NCBI RefSeq assembly: GCF_039524015.1
Contig: NZ_BAAAGF010000001.1
Coordinates: forward strand, 992,001 to 1,056,000
Length of the DNA stretch: 64,000 nt
Source of the DNA: Gaetbulibacter_B jejuensis
GTDB lineage: Bacteria > Bacteroidota > Bacteroidia > Flavobacteriales > Flavobacteriaceae
Reading direction: 5' to 3'
Both the position numbers and the translations under genes were made by a program. The notes under the pieces are model-generated. The model made no database searches. It saw only the letters and a program-made list of their open reading frames with translations, and was not told the DNA's origin. This document shows positions 41,107-50,174 of the stretch, in pieces. The stretch's first letter is position 1. Each line of letters opens with the position of its first letter.

Positions 41107-43359
41107 TTAATCTTCTTTCTTATCATTTCTAGGTTTTCTGTCATCACGACGGTTGTCACGATTACGATTATCGCGTCCGCGATTATCTCTGTTTCCACCT
41201 TTGTTGTTGTCTCTTGGAGCTCTTTCCTTATAACCTTCAGGTTTTGGTAAAATAGCTTTACGAGATACTTTTTCTTTACGAGTTCTAGGATCTATACCAA
41301 AGTACTTCACATCAAAAACGTCTCCCATGTTAACAACATCGCTAACATTTTCTGTGCGTTCCCAAGCCAACTCGCTTACGTGTAATAATACTTCGTTTCC
41401 AGGAGCTTCAGTGTATTCTACAACAGCACCAAAGTCTAGCATTTTAATTACTTTTACTTCGTAAATACTACCAACTTCTGGCTTGAATAACATTGCATCG
41501 ATACGAGCTAAAACAGCATCAATACCTTCTGAACCTACACCTAAAATTTCAACAATACCTTCTTCAGTAACAGGATCTTCATTGATAACGATAGTAGTTT
41601 CAGTTTCCTTTTGAAGTTCTTGAATGTTTTTTCCACCAGGTCCAATAAGTGCTCCAATAAATTCATTTGGAATACGTCTTGTTACCATTTTTGGTGCATG
41701 ACCTTTAACATCTGCATTTGGAGTTGCGATGGTGTCAGTAAGTTTTTCTAAGATATGTAAACGACCATCACGAGCTTGCTTTAGTGCTTTTACTAAAATC
41801 TCGTATGATAATCCTTTTACTTTAATGTCCATTTGGCAAGCAGTGATTCCATCAGCAGTTCCTGTAACTTTAAAGTCCATATCACCTAAGTGATCTTCAT
41901 CACCTAAAATATCAGATAAAACTGCATAGTTTCCTGTTTCAGCATCAGAAATTAATCCCATTGCAATACCAGAAACTGGTTTTTTCATTTGAACTCCAGC
42001 ATCCATAAGTGCCATTGTACCAGCACAAACAGTTGCCATAGAAGACGAACCGTTAGATTCTAATACTTCAGAAACTACACGCACTGTGTATGGGCAATCT
42101 TCTGGTACCATTTTCTTAAGTGCACGTTGTGCTAAGTTACCATGTCCTACTTCACGACGCGATGTACCTCTAATTGGTCTTGCTTCTCCTGTTGAAAAAG
42201 GAGGGAAGTTGTAGTGTAGGTAAAAACGCTCTTCGCCTTCAAAAGATGGCATATCTATCATGTTTGCTTCTCTAGATGTTCCTAAAGTAACGGTTGCTAA
42301 TGCTTGAGTTTCTCCACGAGTAAATATTGAAGAACCATGTGTTGATGGTAAGTAATCTACTTCACACCAAATTGGTCTGATGTCAGTAGTTTTACGACCA
42401 TCTAAACGTAAACCTTCGTTTAAAGTTAAGTCTCTCACAGCTGCTTTTTCAGCTTTGCTGTAATATTTAGAAACTAAGTCACCAAAGTCTTCAAGTTCTT
42501 CTTCAGTAAACGTAGCTACAATTTCTTCTTTAATTTCAGCAAATGCAGCGCCTCTTTCATGTTTTGAAGATCCTCCTTTTGCTACAGCATATACTTTGTC
42601 GTATGCCATATCATGGATTTTCTTAGCTAAATCTTCATCTTCTCTTTCAGGCTCATATTCGCGAGTTTCTTTTTTACCAAAAGCTTCAGCTAATCTAATT
42701 TGAGCATCACATTGAACTTTAATAGCTTCGTGTGCAGCTTTTATAGCTTCAGTCATTTCTTCTTCAGAAATTTCTTCCATCTCACCTTCAACCATCATTA
42801 CAGAATCTGCAGAGGCTCCAATTACCATATCGATATCAGACTCGGCTAATTGTGATAAAGAAGGGTTGATAATGAATTCACCATTGATACGTCCTACACG
42901 AACTTCAGAAATTGGTGCTTCAAAAGGAATGTCAGATAATTGAATAGCAGCAGAAGCAGCTAAACCTGCCATTGCATCTGGCATTACCTCTGGGTCGTGA
43001 GACATTAACTGTATCATTACCTGAGTTTCGCTGTGGTAATCTTTTGGGAACAATGGACGTAACACACGGTCAACTAAACGCATTGTTAATACTTCGCCAT
43101 CACTTGGTCTTGCTTCTCTTTTAAAGAATCCACCAGGATAACGACCAGCAGCTGCAAATTTTTCACGATAATCTACCGTAAGTGGTAAAAAATCAACATC
43201 GGCAGACTTGTAGTTGGAAACAACTGTACATAATAACATACATTTTCCAGATTGCACCACAACACTACCATGAGCTTGTTTTGCTAATTTTCCGGTTTCG
43301 ATAGAGATTTCTCTACCATCACCTAGGTCTATGACCTCTTTGTAAGTTTTTGGAATCAT
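41107..43359 (-). CDS. pnp: Polynucleotide phosphorylase
   Basis: 3'-to-5' phosphorolytic exoribonuclease of the RNA degradosome (cytoplasm), 750 residues from the preferred start. Two RNase PH-like cores are seen (GKMCLLCTVVSNY...FFKREARPSDGEVLTMRLVDRVLRPLFP; RGETQALATVTLGTSREANMID...REVGHGNLAQRAL), followed by KH (RRIPNEFIGALIGPGGKNIQELQ) and S1 (GSIYEVKVIKMLDFGAVVEY) domains. The tail after about residue 710 is an Arg/Asn/Asp-rich low-complexity segment (RDNRGRDNRNRDNRRDDRK), likely for RNA or partner contact. A longer frame begins at 43416, but MIPKTYKEV at 43359 matches family starts. It is downstream of rpsO, the conserved order. Confidence 0.97.
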   Translation of the reverse strand: MIPKTYKEVIDLGDGREISIETGKLAKQAHGSVVVQSGKCMLLCTVVSNYKSADVDFLPLTVDYREKFAAAGRYPGGFFKREARPSDGEVLTMRLVDRVLRPLFPKDYHSETQVMIQLMSHDPEVMPDAMAGLAASAAIQLSDIPFEAPISEVRVGRINGEFIINPSLSQLAESDIDMVIGASADSVMMVEGEMEEISEEEMTEAIKAAHEAIKVQCDAQIRLAEAFGKKETREYEPEREDEDLAKKIHDMAYDKVYAVAKGGSSKHERGAAFAEIKEEIVATFTEEELEDFGDLVSKYYSKAEKAAVRDLTLNEGLRLDGRKTTDIRPIWCEVDYLPSTHGSSIFTRGETQALATVTLGTSREANMIDMPSFEGEERFYLHYNFPPFSTGEARPIRGTSRREVGHGNLAQRALKKMVPEDCPYTVRVVSEVLESNGSSSMATVCAGTMALMDAGVQMKKPVSGIAMGLISDAETGNYAVLSDILGDEDHLGDMDFKVTGTADGITACQMDIKVKGLSYEILVKALKQARDGRLHILEKLTDTIATPNADVKGHAPKMVTRRIPNEFIGALIGPGGKNIQELQKETETTIVINEDPVTEEGIVEILGVGSEGIDAVLARIDAMLFKPEVGSIYEVKVIKMLDFGAVVEYTEAPGNEVLLHVSELAWERTENVSDVVNMGDVFDVKYFGIDPRTRKEKVSRKAILPKPEGYKERAPRDNNKGGNRDNRGRDNRNRDNRRDDRKPRNDKKED

Positions 43360-43540
43360 AAAATTTTTAATTCTAATACTAATAATACTTGCGCATATTA
43401 GTACAATGTTAAACAATGGTCGTTGTGTTGTTGTAGTTGTTGTGTGACCAATGAAAAACCTTTTGCCCCAAACTTTATTTTGGGATTTAGCTTCTTATTT
43501 TACGAATGTTATACTCTTTCGTAAGAGTTGTTTATAAAAC

Positions 43541-43563
43541 AAAAAAGAGGCGCGAAGCCTCTT
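43541..43563 (-). terminator. rpsO terminator
   Basis: Stem AAGAGGC / GCCTCTT (43545-43551, 43557-43563) with a 5-nt loop; on the minus strand it ends in a T-run (complement of 43541-43546). It is 9 bp after the rpsO stop, so pnp expression needs read-through or its own promoter. Confidence 0.8.
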
Positions 43564-43571
43564 AATTGTGA

Positions 43572-43841
43572 TTATTTTCTTAATCCTAATTCCTTTACAA
43601 TAGCACGATATCTCATGATATCCTTTTTAGTTAAGTAGTCTAGTAAAGCACGACGCTTTCCTACTAATTTTACTAACGATCGCTCAGTATTAAAATCTTT
43701 ACGATTTTGTTTTAAGTGCTCTGTTAAGTGATTAATTCTGTACGTAAATAACGCAATTTGTCCTTCAGCAGAACCAGTATCGTTCTTTCCTTTACCGTGT
43801 TTTGCGAAGATTTCTTCTTTTGCTTCTTTTGATAAATACAT
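43572..43841 (-). CDS. rpsO: 30S ribosomal protein S15
   Basis: Ribosomal protein that binds the central domain of 16S rRNA, 89 residues from the preferred start MYLSKEAKEEIF at 43841. Conserved stretches are TGSAEGQIALFTYRINHLTEHLKQNRKDFNTERSL and VGKRRALLDYLTKKDIMRYRAIVKELGLRK. A longer frame from 43898 adds residues unlike any S15 and overlaps the promoter. It has a well-formed promoter 55 bp upstream and a terminator directly downstream. Confidence 0.98.
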   Translation of the reverse strand: MYLSKEAKEEIFAKHGKGKNDTGSAEGQIALFTYRINHLTEHLKQNRKDFNTERSLVKLVGKRRALLDYLTKKDIMRYRAIVKELGLRK

Positions 43842-43895
43842 GCTAATATTATTATAAATGATTGTTATGTATATGAAAGATTTTCTTTCAAGCGG

Positions 43896-43924
43896 CAAAT
43901 ATAGTGTTTTTTTGTGATTTGCAA
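43896..43924 (-). promoter_or_regulatory. rpsO promoter (TTG-N18-TATATTTG)
   Basis: On the minus strand TTG (complement of 43922-43924) is followed after 18 bp by TATATTTG (complement of 43896-43903). This fits the Flavobacteriaceae consensus TTG-N17-23-TAnnTTTG well. Confidence 0.6.
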
Positions 43925-43934
43925 GAGAATTAAT

Positions 43935-43967
43935 TAAAAAAGCGAGCCATTTGGCTCGCTTTTTTTT
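43935..43967. terminator. accD terminator
   Basis: Strong GC-rich stem AGCGAGCC / GGCTCGCT (43941-43948, 43953-43960), with A-run on the left and T-run on the right. It overlaps the accD stop codon by a couple of bases. Confidence 0.85.
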
Positions 43968-44823
43968 ATGCTCTTAGAGGTTGATTTGTAATCAAATCTA
44001 TGTAGAGATTTATTTTATTCTTTAAATCTTTTCTATGCGATATAAAATCTAAGAAACCATGTTCTAATAAAAACTCTGAGGTTTGAAAGCCTTCAGGAAG
44101 TTCTTGTCCTGTGGTATCTCTCACTACTCTAGGTCCTGCAAAACCAATTAAAGCTCCTGGTTCGCTAATATTAATATCTCCCAACATTGCAAAAGACGCT
44201 GTTGTTCCTCCTGTGGTTGGATCGGTACATAATGAGATATAAGGAATTCCAGCATCGGCTAATTGTGCTAATTTTACTGATGTTTTAGCTAATTGCATTA
44301 AAGATAATGCTGCTTCCATCATACGAGCACCACCAGATTTTGAAATAATCATGAATGGTATGTTGTTTTTTAAAGCATAATCAGCAGCACGTGCTATTTT
44401 TTCACCCACAACACTTCCCATTGAACCACCAATAAAACTAAAATCCATACACGCTATAACCAAATCTTTTCCTTTAGATTTTCCTACAGCTGTACGTACT
44501 GCATCTTTTAGTTTTGTTTTTTCCTGAGCAGCTTTTAAACGGTCAGGGTATTTTTTGGTATCCTCAAATTTTAAAGGGTCTTTAGACTCTAATTTAGTAT
44601 CTAATTCTTTGAATTTGTTATCGTCAAAAAGAATTTCAAAATATTCTTTACTACCAATTCTTACGTGGTAATCATCTTCAGGACTTACGTAGAAATTCCT
44701 TTCTAATTCTTCGGTATCAACAATTTTTCCAGTAGGAGACTTGTACCACAACCCTCTGGGAGTGTCTTTTTTCTCTTCGGTAGTTGTTGTTATACCTTTT
44801 GTTTTTCTCTTAAACCAAGACAT
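43966..44823 (-). CDS. accD: Acetyl-CoA carboxylase carboxyltransferase subunit beta, without zinc-ribbon cysteines
   Basis: Part of the carboxyltransferase that makes malonyl-CoA for fatty acid synthesis. The 285-residue protein matches AccD along its whole length (AELERN-like TEELERNFYVS; FSFIGGSMGSVVGEKIARA; ISKSGGARMMEAALSLMQLAKTS; YISLCTDPTTGGTTASFAMLGDINISEPGALIGFAGPRVV; GFQTSEFLLEHGFLDFI). The N-terminal zinc ribbon of E. coli AccD (four Cys) is present in outline, but its four cysteines align with Ser29, Gly32, Ser47 and Asp50, so no zinc site can form. It follows the aldolase gene by 39 bp, with a TAACTTTG box at 44858-44865. Confidence 0.95.
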   Translation of the reverse strand: MSWFKRKTKGITTTTEEKKDTPRGLWYKSPTGKIVDTEELERNFYVSPEDDYHVRIGSKEYFEILFDDNKFKELDTKLESKDPLKFEDTKKYPDRLKAAQEKTKLKDAVRTAVGKSKGKDLVIACMDFSFIGGSMGSVVGEKIARAADYALKNNIPFMIISKSGGARMMEAALSLMQLAKTSVKLAQLADAGIPYISLCTDPTTGGTTASFAMLGDINISEPGALIGFAGPRVVRDTTGQELPEGFQTSEFLLEHGFLDFISHRKDLKNKINLYIDLITNQPLRA

Positions 44824-44862
44824 TAAAATTAATTTTAATTAGAAGTTAGTTAGAGTGCAAAG

Positions 44863-45930
44863 TTATAAAGTATTTACATTATTTAGGTCTTCAAACGCTT
44901 TTTTTAGACGTTCAACAAAAGTGTTTTCTCCTTTTCTTAACCAAACCCTTGGGTCATAGTACTTTTTATTAGGTACATCATCACCTTCAGGATTTCCAAT
45001 TTGAGATTTTAAATACTCCGATTTTTCATCCATGTAATCTCTCACTCCACTCATAAATGCATACTGCATATCAGTATCAATGTTCATTTTAATTACTCCA
45101 TAACCAATAGCTTCTCTAATTTCTTCTACTGTAGAACCTGAACCACCATGGAATACAAAATCAATGTGATTGTGTTCAACACCATATTTTTCAGAAATAT
45201 ATTCTTGAGAGTTTTTTAAGATTTTTGGAGTTAATTTTACGTTTCCAGGTTTGTAAACACCATGAACGTTACCAAAAGCTGCAGCTACTGTAAATTGGCT
45301 ACTTACTTTGCTTAACTCTTCATAAGCATAAGCAACTTCTTCTGGTTGTGTGTATAATTTTGAATCGTCAACATCAGTATTGTCAACACCATCTTCTTCA
45401 CCACCTGTAATACCAAGCTCAATTTCTAAGGTCATTCCCATTTTGCTCATTCTAGCAAGGTATTGCTTACATATTTCTATGTTTTCTTCTAGAGGTTCTT
45501 CACTTAAATCAATCATGTGAGAACTGTAAAGCGGTTTTCCTGTTTCAGCAAAATGTTTTTCACTAGCATCTAGAAGACCATCAATCCAAGGCAATAGTTT
45601 TTTTGCACAGTGGTCAGTATGTAAAATTACAGGAACACCATAGGCTTCTGCCATTTGATGAACGTGTTTAGCTCCTGCTATAGATCCAGCAATTGCAGCT
45701 TTTTGGTCTTCGTTGCTTAACCCTTTTCCTGCGTTAAATTGTGCGCCTCCATTTGAAAACTGAATGATTACTGGTGCGTTTAATGCAGCAGCAGTTTCCA
45801 ATACTCCATTTATAGTATTAGAGCCAATAACGTTTACTGCTGGTAGTGCAAAACCTTTTTCTTTGGCTAGTTTAAAAATTTCTTGAACTTCTTTTCCTGT
45901 TGCTACTCCAGGTTTGATATTGTGACTCAT
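44863..45930 (-). CDS. fbaA: Class II fructose-bisphosphate aldolase
   Basis: Zinc-dependent aldolase of glycolysis and gluconeogenesis, 355 residues, E. coli FbaA type (class IIA). Motifs: FALPAVNVIGSNT, IIQFSNGGAQFNAGKG, VILHTDHCAKKLLPW (catalytic Asp and zinc His), SHMIDLSEEPLEENI, LEIELGITGGEEDGVD, AAAFGNVHGVYKPGNVKL, DFVFHGGSGSTVEEI, KMNIDTDMQ. Upstream of accD on the same strand. A TACTTTTG -7-like box lies 30 bp before the start. Confidence 0.98.
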   Translation of the reverse strand: MSHNIKPGVATGKEVQEIFKLAKEKGFALPAVNVIGSNTINGVLETAAALNAPVIIQFSNGGAQFNAGKGLSNEDQKAAIAGSIAGAKHVHQMAEAYGVPVILHTDHCAKKLLPWIDGLLDASEKHFAETGKPLYSSHMIDLSEEPLEENIEICKQYLARMSKMGMTLEIELGITGGEEDGVDNTDVDDSKLYTQPEEVAYAYEELSKVSSQFTVAAAFGNVHGVYKPGNVKLTPKILKNSQEYISEKYGVEHNHIDFVFHGGSGSTVEEIREAIGYGVIKMNIDTDMQYAFMSGVRDYMDEKSEYLKSQIGNPEGDDVPNKKYYDPRVWLRKGENTFVERLKKAFEDLNNVNTL

Positions 45931-45960
45931 TTTTTAGTTTTTAAATTGAAATTGTTATTT

Positions 45961-45968
45961 CAAAAGTA
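45961..45968 (-). promoter_or_regulatory. -7 element (TACTTTTG) of fbaA
   Basis: The complement of CAAAAGTA is TACTTTTG, an exact TAnnTTTG match 30 bp before the ATG; no -33 TTG at good spacing. Confidence 0.35.
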
Positions 45969-46057
45969 ATCAATTTTTGAATAAACAGAGGCTAATTTAT
46001 AATTAGTTATTCAAAGAAATCAACTAAAACGTTGTAGATTTTAGGGCTTGTGTTTTT

Positions 46058-48607
46058 TTAGAAAGGATAGTTAATTCCTATGTTGTATACTGCGTTTCCA
46101 AAGTTGTAATCGTTAAACCAACGATTGCCTAAACTGTATGAAGGATCGTAAGTTTTAAAGCCAATATCTCCTCTAAGGATAAAGAATTTGAAATCATATC
46201 TTAATCCAAAACCAGAACCAATAGCTATGTCTTTTAAAGAGCTAAACCCACTAAAAATAGCATCTTTGTCCTCAACATTATCAAATACATTCCAAATATT
46301 ACCAGCATCAACAAATAAAGCACCATTTAAATTTCCTAAAATATTGAAGCGTTGCTCCATACTTAGGTTTATTTTAAAGTTAGCTTCATTGAATTCATTG
46401 GTGGTTTTTGAACTTCCAGGTCCTAAGTTGTAGGCTGTCCAAGCTCTATTGTCATTAGGTCCACCAGCAAAGAAACTCTTTGAAAAAGGTATACTGTTTG
46501 AGTTTCCGTAAGGAACAGCAATACCAAAGTAACTTCTCACAGCAAATATGTTTTTTTTGCCTAAATCCCAATGTTTTACATAGTCAAACTCTCCTTTGAT
46601 GTATTGAGAAAAGGCAACTCCAAAAATCTCATATTGGTCATTTTCATTTTTATCTGCTCCTGTAAGTTTAGATAGGTTTGACAGTAGATTTCCTGCAAAT
46701 TCTAACTTGAATCTTAAAATTGAAAAATCATTGTCAAAAATGTTTTCTCTTCGGTCTTTAGTATAGTTAAAGCTTGAAGAAAAAATAAGGTTGTCCTCAG
46801 TTAAACGTTGCTCTCGTTGTGAAATGTTGCTTACATCAATATAGTTATCATCATCAGGAGTTAATGCTGTGTTGTTGTTTAATACGTCTGAAATAAAACC
46901 ATCTGTTCCTTCAGGATAGGTTAAATTTCCATTTTCATCTAAATAAGAAGCATTTGAGTTGTAAGTTTGAGCAATTGTATTTAATCTATTGTACGAGTTT
47001 TGATATACACCAAAGTAGTTGGCAGTGTTTAGGTTTTTTACAAACTGAATATTAAAAAGGTCTAGATTATTGGTAACTTTAGTTGAAGGATACCAATTGT
47101 AGTTAAATATTCCATTTAGTGTTTGTTTGTCTAAACCTATATTACGCTGACTGGTTGCTCCAAAACTGATACGTGTACTTGGAGTCATGTATTTAGGGAT
47201 TATTTTTTCGGTATTTGTTGGGAAAAATAATCTTGGTATGGTGAGTCTTAAATTTGCTCCAACCTCATTAATGTCAAAAAACTGGTCTTTTGAATTTCCT
47301 GCATCTTTTGAAGCTCCTATTGAACCAAGAGCAGAAATTTCTAGAGTTTCGGCGCCTCTAAATACATTTTTAATATTAAGTCCTGTACTGAAAGAAAACC
47401 CAATGGTTTGAATATTACTTTGTGTAACATCAAACCTAAACCCAAGTTTGTATTTTTTTTCAGGTGACAACATTATGTTTACCGTTAATGTTGTGTCATT
47501 AGCGTTTTCAATGTAGTCAATGGTTGGGTACCTAAATGTGTTAAGGTTGCTTAAGTACCTATAGGTTCTTGTTCTGTCAATATCTTTAAAAACATCGCCT
47601 TTTGTTATAAAAATAGCGTCAGTTAGTGTTTTGGGTCTGTATTTTAACTTGTCAAAACTGTAAAGGTTAAACCCGTTGTAGTCTGTAGAATCTTTTAAAG
47701 TTAAATCTTTGTTTTCAAATTTGTAGTCAGTAAATACATTAACTTCTTTTATCTTGTAAACTTTAAAAGGAACTCTGCTGGTAGAGTCTTCATTTCTTAT
47801 AGATCTGTTTTTTATAACTAAATCGGTGTTTACTTTTTTATTTGTACCAATTGTGTCAATGTCATAAGAAATGTAGTCTTGTCCAAAATGATAAAAGCCT
47901 GAGTTTCTTAAAGCAGTTGTCAATCGTTCTCGTTCACCACTAAAGTTGTCTTCAATGTAACGCTCACCTTTTTTGATTAAAGATCCTTTTTTTAGTTTTT
48001 GTTGATAAAGAGAATCTATAATTGGAGTGCTAATTTTAGCATTTAAAGAGTCGATAATGTAAGGGTCTCCAGTTTCTACATTATACGTTACTTTAGCGCG
48101 TTGGTCTTCGCCTTTTGCAATTTCATAAGATGTTTTTACATCAAACCAACCATTTCTAAAGTAGTAGTTTTTTAGGTTTGTAGCAGTTTTTTGAGTTTTA
48201 ACTTCATCAACTATCACAGGAGCTTCACCAGTTTCTTTAAGCCATCGGTTTAAGTTTTTGCGCGACTCGATGTCTTTTTCAAGTTGCTTTCTGGATAGTA
48301 ATTTAGTTTTCCAAGCTACTTTTCTTGGGTTGTTGTAAATTTTTTCCTGTAAAATAGAATCAATATTAGGTCTTGCTAGGTTGTAAATATGAAGTCTTAA
48401 AGGAGTTCCTAGTAAAGGTAGTTTTCCGTTAGGTTTTTGGTAGTAAAGGTTGCTAATGTCTTCGGTGTTGTTTTTTTTGCCATTAACAATTGTAGTGTTT
48501 TCTGTTAAAAGATAATCACTTTTTTTAACCCGTTTCATAACATTACATGACGTTACCAAGCAGGATAAACCTATATAAATAAATATATTTTTAAGTGTTT
48601 TATTCAA
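46058..48607 (-). CDS. tamL: TamL: lipoprotein TamA/BamA-family outer-membrane assembly factor
   Basis: 849-residue Omp85-family protein. The N-terminus is a lipoprotein signal (CLVTSC, Cys21), the feature that distinguishes Bacteroidota TamL from proteobacterial TamA. Periplasmic POTRA-like repeats follow (about 100-390: LKNYYFRNGWFDVKTSYEI; RERLTTALRNSGFYHFGQDYISYD; RTYRYLSNLNTFRYPTIDY). The bacterial surface antigen barrel (about 395-849) includes FFAGGPNDNRAWTAYNLGPG, the strand-six (V/I)RG(F/Y)-type loop region, and ends in IGINYPF. Proposed role: inserting beta-barrel proteins together with TamB. No tamB lies next to it here. Divergent from the methyltransferase gene. Confidence 0.88.
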   Translation of the reverse strand: MNKTLKNIFIYIGLSCLVTSCNVMKRVKKSDYLLTENTTIVNGKKNNTEDISNLYYQKPNGKLPLLGTPLRLHIYNLARPNIDSILQEKIYNNPRKVAWKTKLLSRKQLEKDIESRKNLNRWLKETGEAPVIVDEVKTQKTATNLKNYYFRNGWFDVKTSYEIAKGEDQRAKVTYNVETGDPYIIDSLNAKISTPIIDSLYQQKLKKGSLIKKGERYIEDNFSGERERLTTALRNSGFYHFGQDYISYDIDTIGTNKKVNTDLVIKNRSIRNEDSTSRVPFKVYKIKEVNVFTDYKFENKDLTLKDSTDYNGFNLYSFDKLKYRPKTLTDAIFITKGDVFKDIDRTRTYRYLSNLNTFRYPTIDYIENANDTTLTVNIMLSPEKKYKLGFRFDVTQSNIQTIGFSFSTGLNIKNVFRGAETLEISALGSIGASKDAGNSKDQFFDINEVGANLRLTIPRLFFPTNTEKIIPKYMTPSTRISFGATSQRNIGLDKQTLNGIFNYNWYPSTKVTNNLDLFNIQFVKNLNTANYFGVYQNSYNRLNTIAQTYNSNASYLDENGNLTYPEGTDGFISDVLNNNTALTPDDDNYIDVSNISQREQRLTEDNLIFSSSFNYTKDRRENIFDNDFSILRFKLEFAGNLLSNLSKLTGADKNENDQYEIFGVAFSQYIKGEFDYVKHWDLGKKNIFAVRSYFGIAVPYGNSNSIPFSKSFFAGGPNDNRAWTAYNLGPGSSKTTNEFNEANFKINLSMEQRFNILGNLNGALFVDAGNIWNVFDNVEDKDAIFSGFSSLKDIAIGSGFGLRYDFKFFILRGDIGFKTYDPSYSLGNRWFNDYNFGNAVYNIGINYPF

Positions 48608-48636
48608 TCAGAAACAATTAAGATTTATTACTTAAC

Positions 48637-48644
48637 CAAATTTA
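48637..48644 (-). promoter_or_regulatory. -7 element (TAAATTTG) of tamL
   Basis: The complement of CAAATTTA gives TAAATTTG, 29 bp before the tamL ATG; the nearest TTG upstream is at 26 bp spacing, longer than usual. Confidence 0.3.
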
Positions 48645-48738
48645 CAGTTTTTAATGTTGTGATAGCATAACAAAAATTAGTCCAAAAAAGTATTACTTTG
48701 TAATGCTTTAACAATAAAACAAAAGTAAATACATTTTA

Positions 48739-49458
48739 ATGTTAACAAAGAGCCAAATAAAATTAATTACGAGTTTAGGTCAAAAAAAGTTTAGAATACA
48801 GCATCAACTTTTTATTGTAGAAGGTGTAAAAGGCATAAAAGAGTTTCTTAATTCTAGTATAGAACTTCATACGCTATTCACTACCGAAACCATTTTTGAA
48901 GCACCAACGCAACAAACAGTTTTAGTAACTGATGCTGAATTGAAAAAACTAAGTGCTTTAAAAACACCTAATACTGCATTGGCTGTTTTTAAAATTCCTA
49001 AACCTAACCCTGTAAATGAAAATGCTTTAATAGTGGCTTTAGATGATGTTAGAGATCCTGGTAATTTAGGAACTATCATTAGGCTTTGCGATTGGTTTGG
49101 AGTTAAAGATCTTGTGTGTAGTACAACTACAGTAGATTGTTTTAATACTAAAGTAGTACAGGCAACTATGGGATCGTTAACGCGTGTTAATGTGAGTTAT
49201 CTTGATTTGGAAACGTTTTTAGCAAATTCTAAAATGCCAAAATTTGGAACCTTTATGGACGGAAAAAATGTTTATGAAATGGAGTTGCCAAGACAAGGCA
49301 TTATTGTAATGGGAAATGAGGCTAACGGAATTTCAAAAGCGATTGAACAACTTATCGATCAAAAAATAAGCATTCCAAGGTTTGGAAATCTACAAGCAAC
49401 CGAAAGCTTAAATGTTGCTACAGCAACTTCAATTTTTTTAAGCGAATTTAAAAGGTAA
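48739..49458 (+). CDS. SpoU/TrmH-family RNA 2'-O-methyltransferase
   Basis: 239-residue methyltransferase that would modify rRNA or tRNA ribose. An N-terminal substrate-binding domain (KKFRIQHQLFIVEGVKGIKEFL) precedes the trefoil-knot SPOUT domain with the three SpoU motifs: IVALDDVRDPGNLGTIIRLCDWFG, GIIVMGNEANGIS, and the terminal IPRFGNLQATESLNVATATSIFLSEF. The target nucleotide cannot be told. Its stop lies next to the convergent porT stop; it diverges from tamL. Confidence 0.92.
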   Translation: MLTKSQIKLITSLGQKKFRIQHQLFIVEGVKGIKEFLNSSIELHTLFTTETIFEAPTQQTVLVTDAELKKLSALKTPNTALAVFKIPKPNPVNENALIVALDDVRDPGNLGTIIRLCDWFGVKDLVCSTTTVDCFNTKVVQATMGSLTRVNVSYLDLETFLANSKMPKFGTFMDGKNVYEMELPRQGIIVMGNEANGISKAIEQLIDQKISIPRFGNLQATESLNVATATSIFLSEFKR

Positions 49459-49459
49459 T

Positions 49460-50173
49460 TTATTGAAATGTAAAGTTAATAAACACACCTCTTGTTTTCA
49501 TGGTGTGTACATTACTTGTCCAAGGACTATTTGGGTCAGTGTCTCTTACAATTTCATCATTAAAAGCAAAAACACCACGAATTGAAGGTGTGAATTTAAA
49601 CCAGAATAAGTAAAAATCAATCCCAAAACCAAGCTCATAAAAAGCCATGTTTTTTTTGGTTCTAAACTGTCCTACACTATTATCGTCAGGATTTTCTTCG
49701 TTACTAGATAGGTTTATTGCAGTGGATACTCCAGCTAAAACAAAAGGCTTAAAATTATTAATACGTTTTGTGGATACTTTAAGGAGTAAAGGAAAATGAA
49801 CGTAGGTAGATTTAACTTCTCTTAATAAATCAGAAGAATTGTACTCTAACCCTTGAAAAGCACTTGGGCTATATTGCAAATTACGTTGCGTAATAAATAA
49901 ACCTGGTTCAAACCTAAGGTTTAAGTGTTCATTTAATCTTAAGTCAGAAATTAAACCAACATTAAACCCAGTAGTAGATTCTACAAGAATATCATCCATA
50001 TCCTGCTCATAGTTGAACTGAAAATCATAACTGTTCAACCCAAGAAAAAATCCCCAACTTAACCGTTGCTTATCAAAGTTCTCGTTGTTTTTTATTTTTT
50101 CTTTTGAAAAAAGCTGCGCAGAAGCCGTTTGGCTTACTATTAATAGTACTAAAATTAAAAGCGTTTTTTTCAT
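49460..50173 (-). CDS. porT: PorT-like outer-membrane protein of the type IX secretion system
   Basis: 237-residue protein with a signal peptide (ASAQ, about residue 19) and an eight-stranded-type beta-barrel (RLSWGFFLGLNSYDFQFNY, NVGLISDLRLNEHLNLRFEPGLFITQRNLQY, STYVHFPLLLKVSTKRINNFKPFVLAGVS, GFGIDFYLFWFKFTPSIRGVFAFND, GVFINFTFQ). Family and position (directly after ubiE, next to a SpoU methyltransferase) match porT/sprT of Flavobacteriaceae, needed for T9SS secretion. It would serve the two sorting-domain proteins at 2414 and 57934. Gap to ubiE is 1 bp, so they are co-transcribed. Confidence 0.88.
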   Translation of the reverse strand: MKKTLLILVLLIVSQTASAQLFSKEKIKNNENFDKQRLSWGFFLGLNSYDFQFNYEQDMDDILVESTTGFNVGLISDLRLNEHLNLRFEPGLFITQRNLQYSPSAFQGLEYNSSDLLREVKSTYVHFPLLLKVSTKRINNFKPFVLAGVSTAINLSSNEENPDDNSVGQFRTKKNMAFYELGFGIDFYLFWFKFTPSIRGVFAFNDEIVRDTDPNSPWTSNVHTMKTRGVFINFTFQ

Positions 50174-50174
50174 A

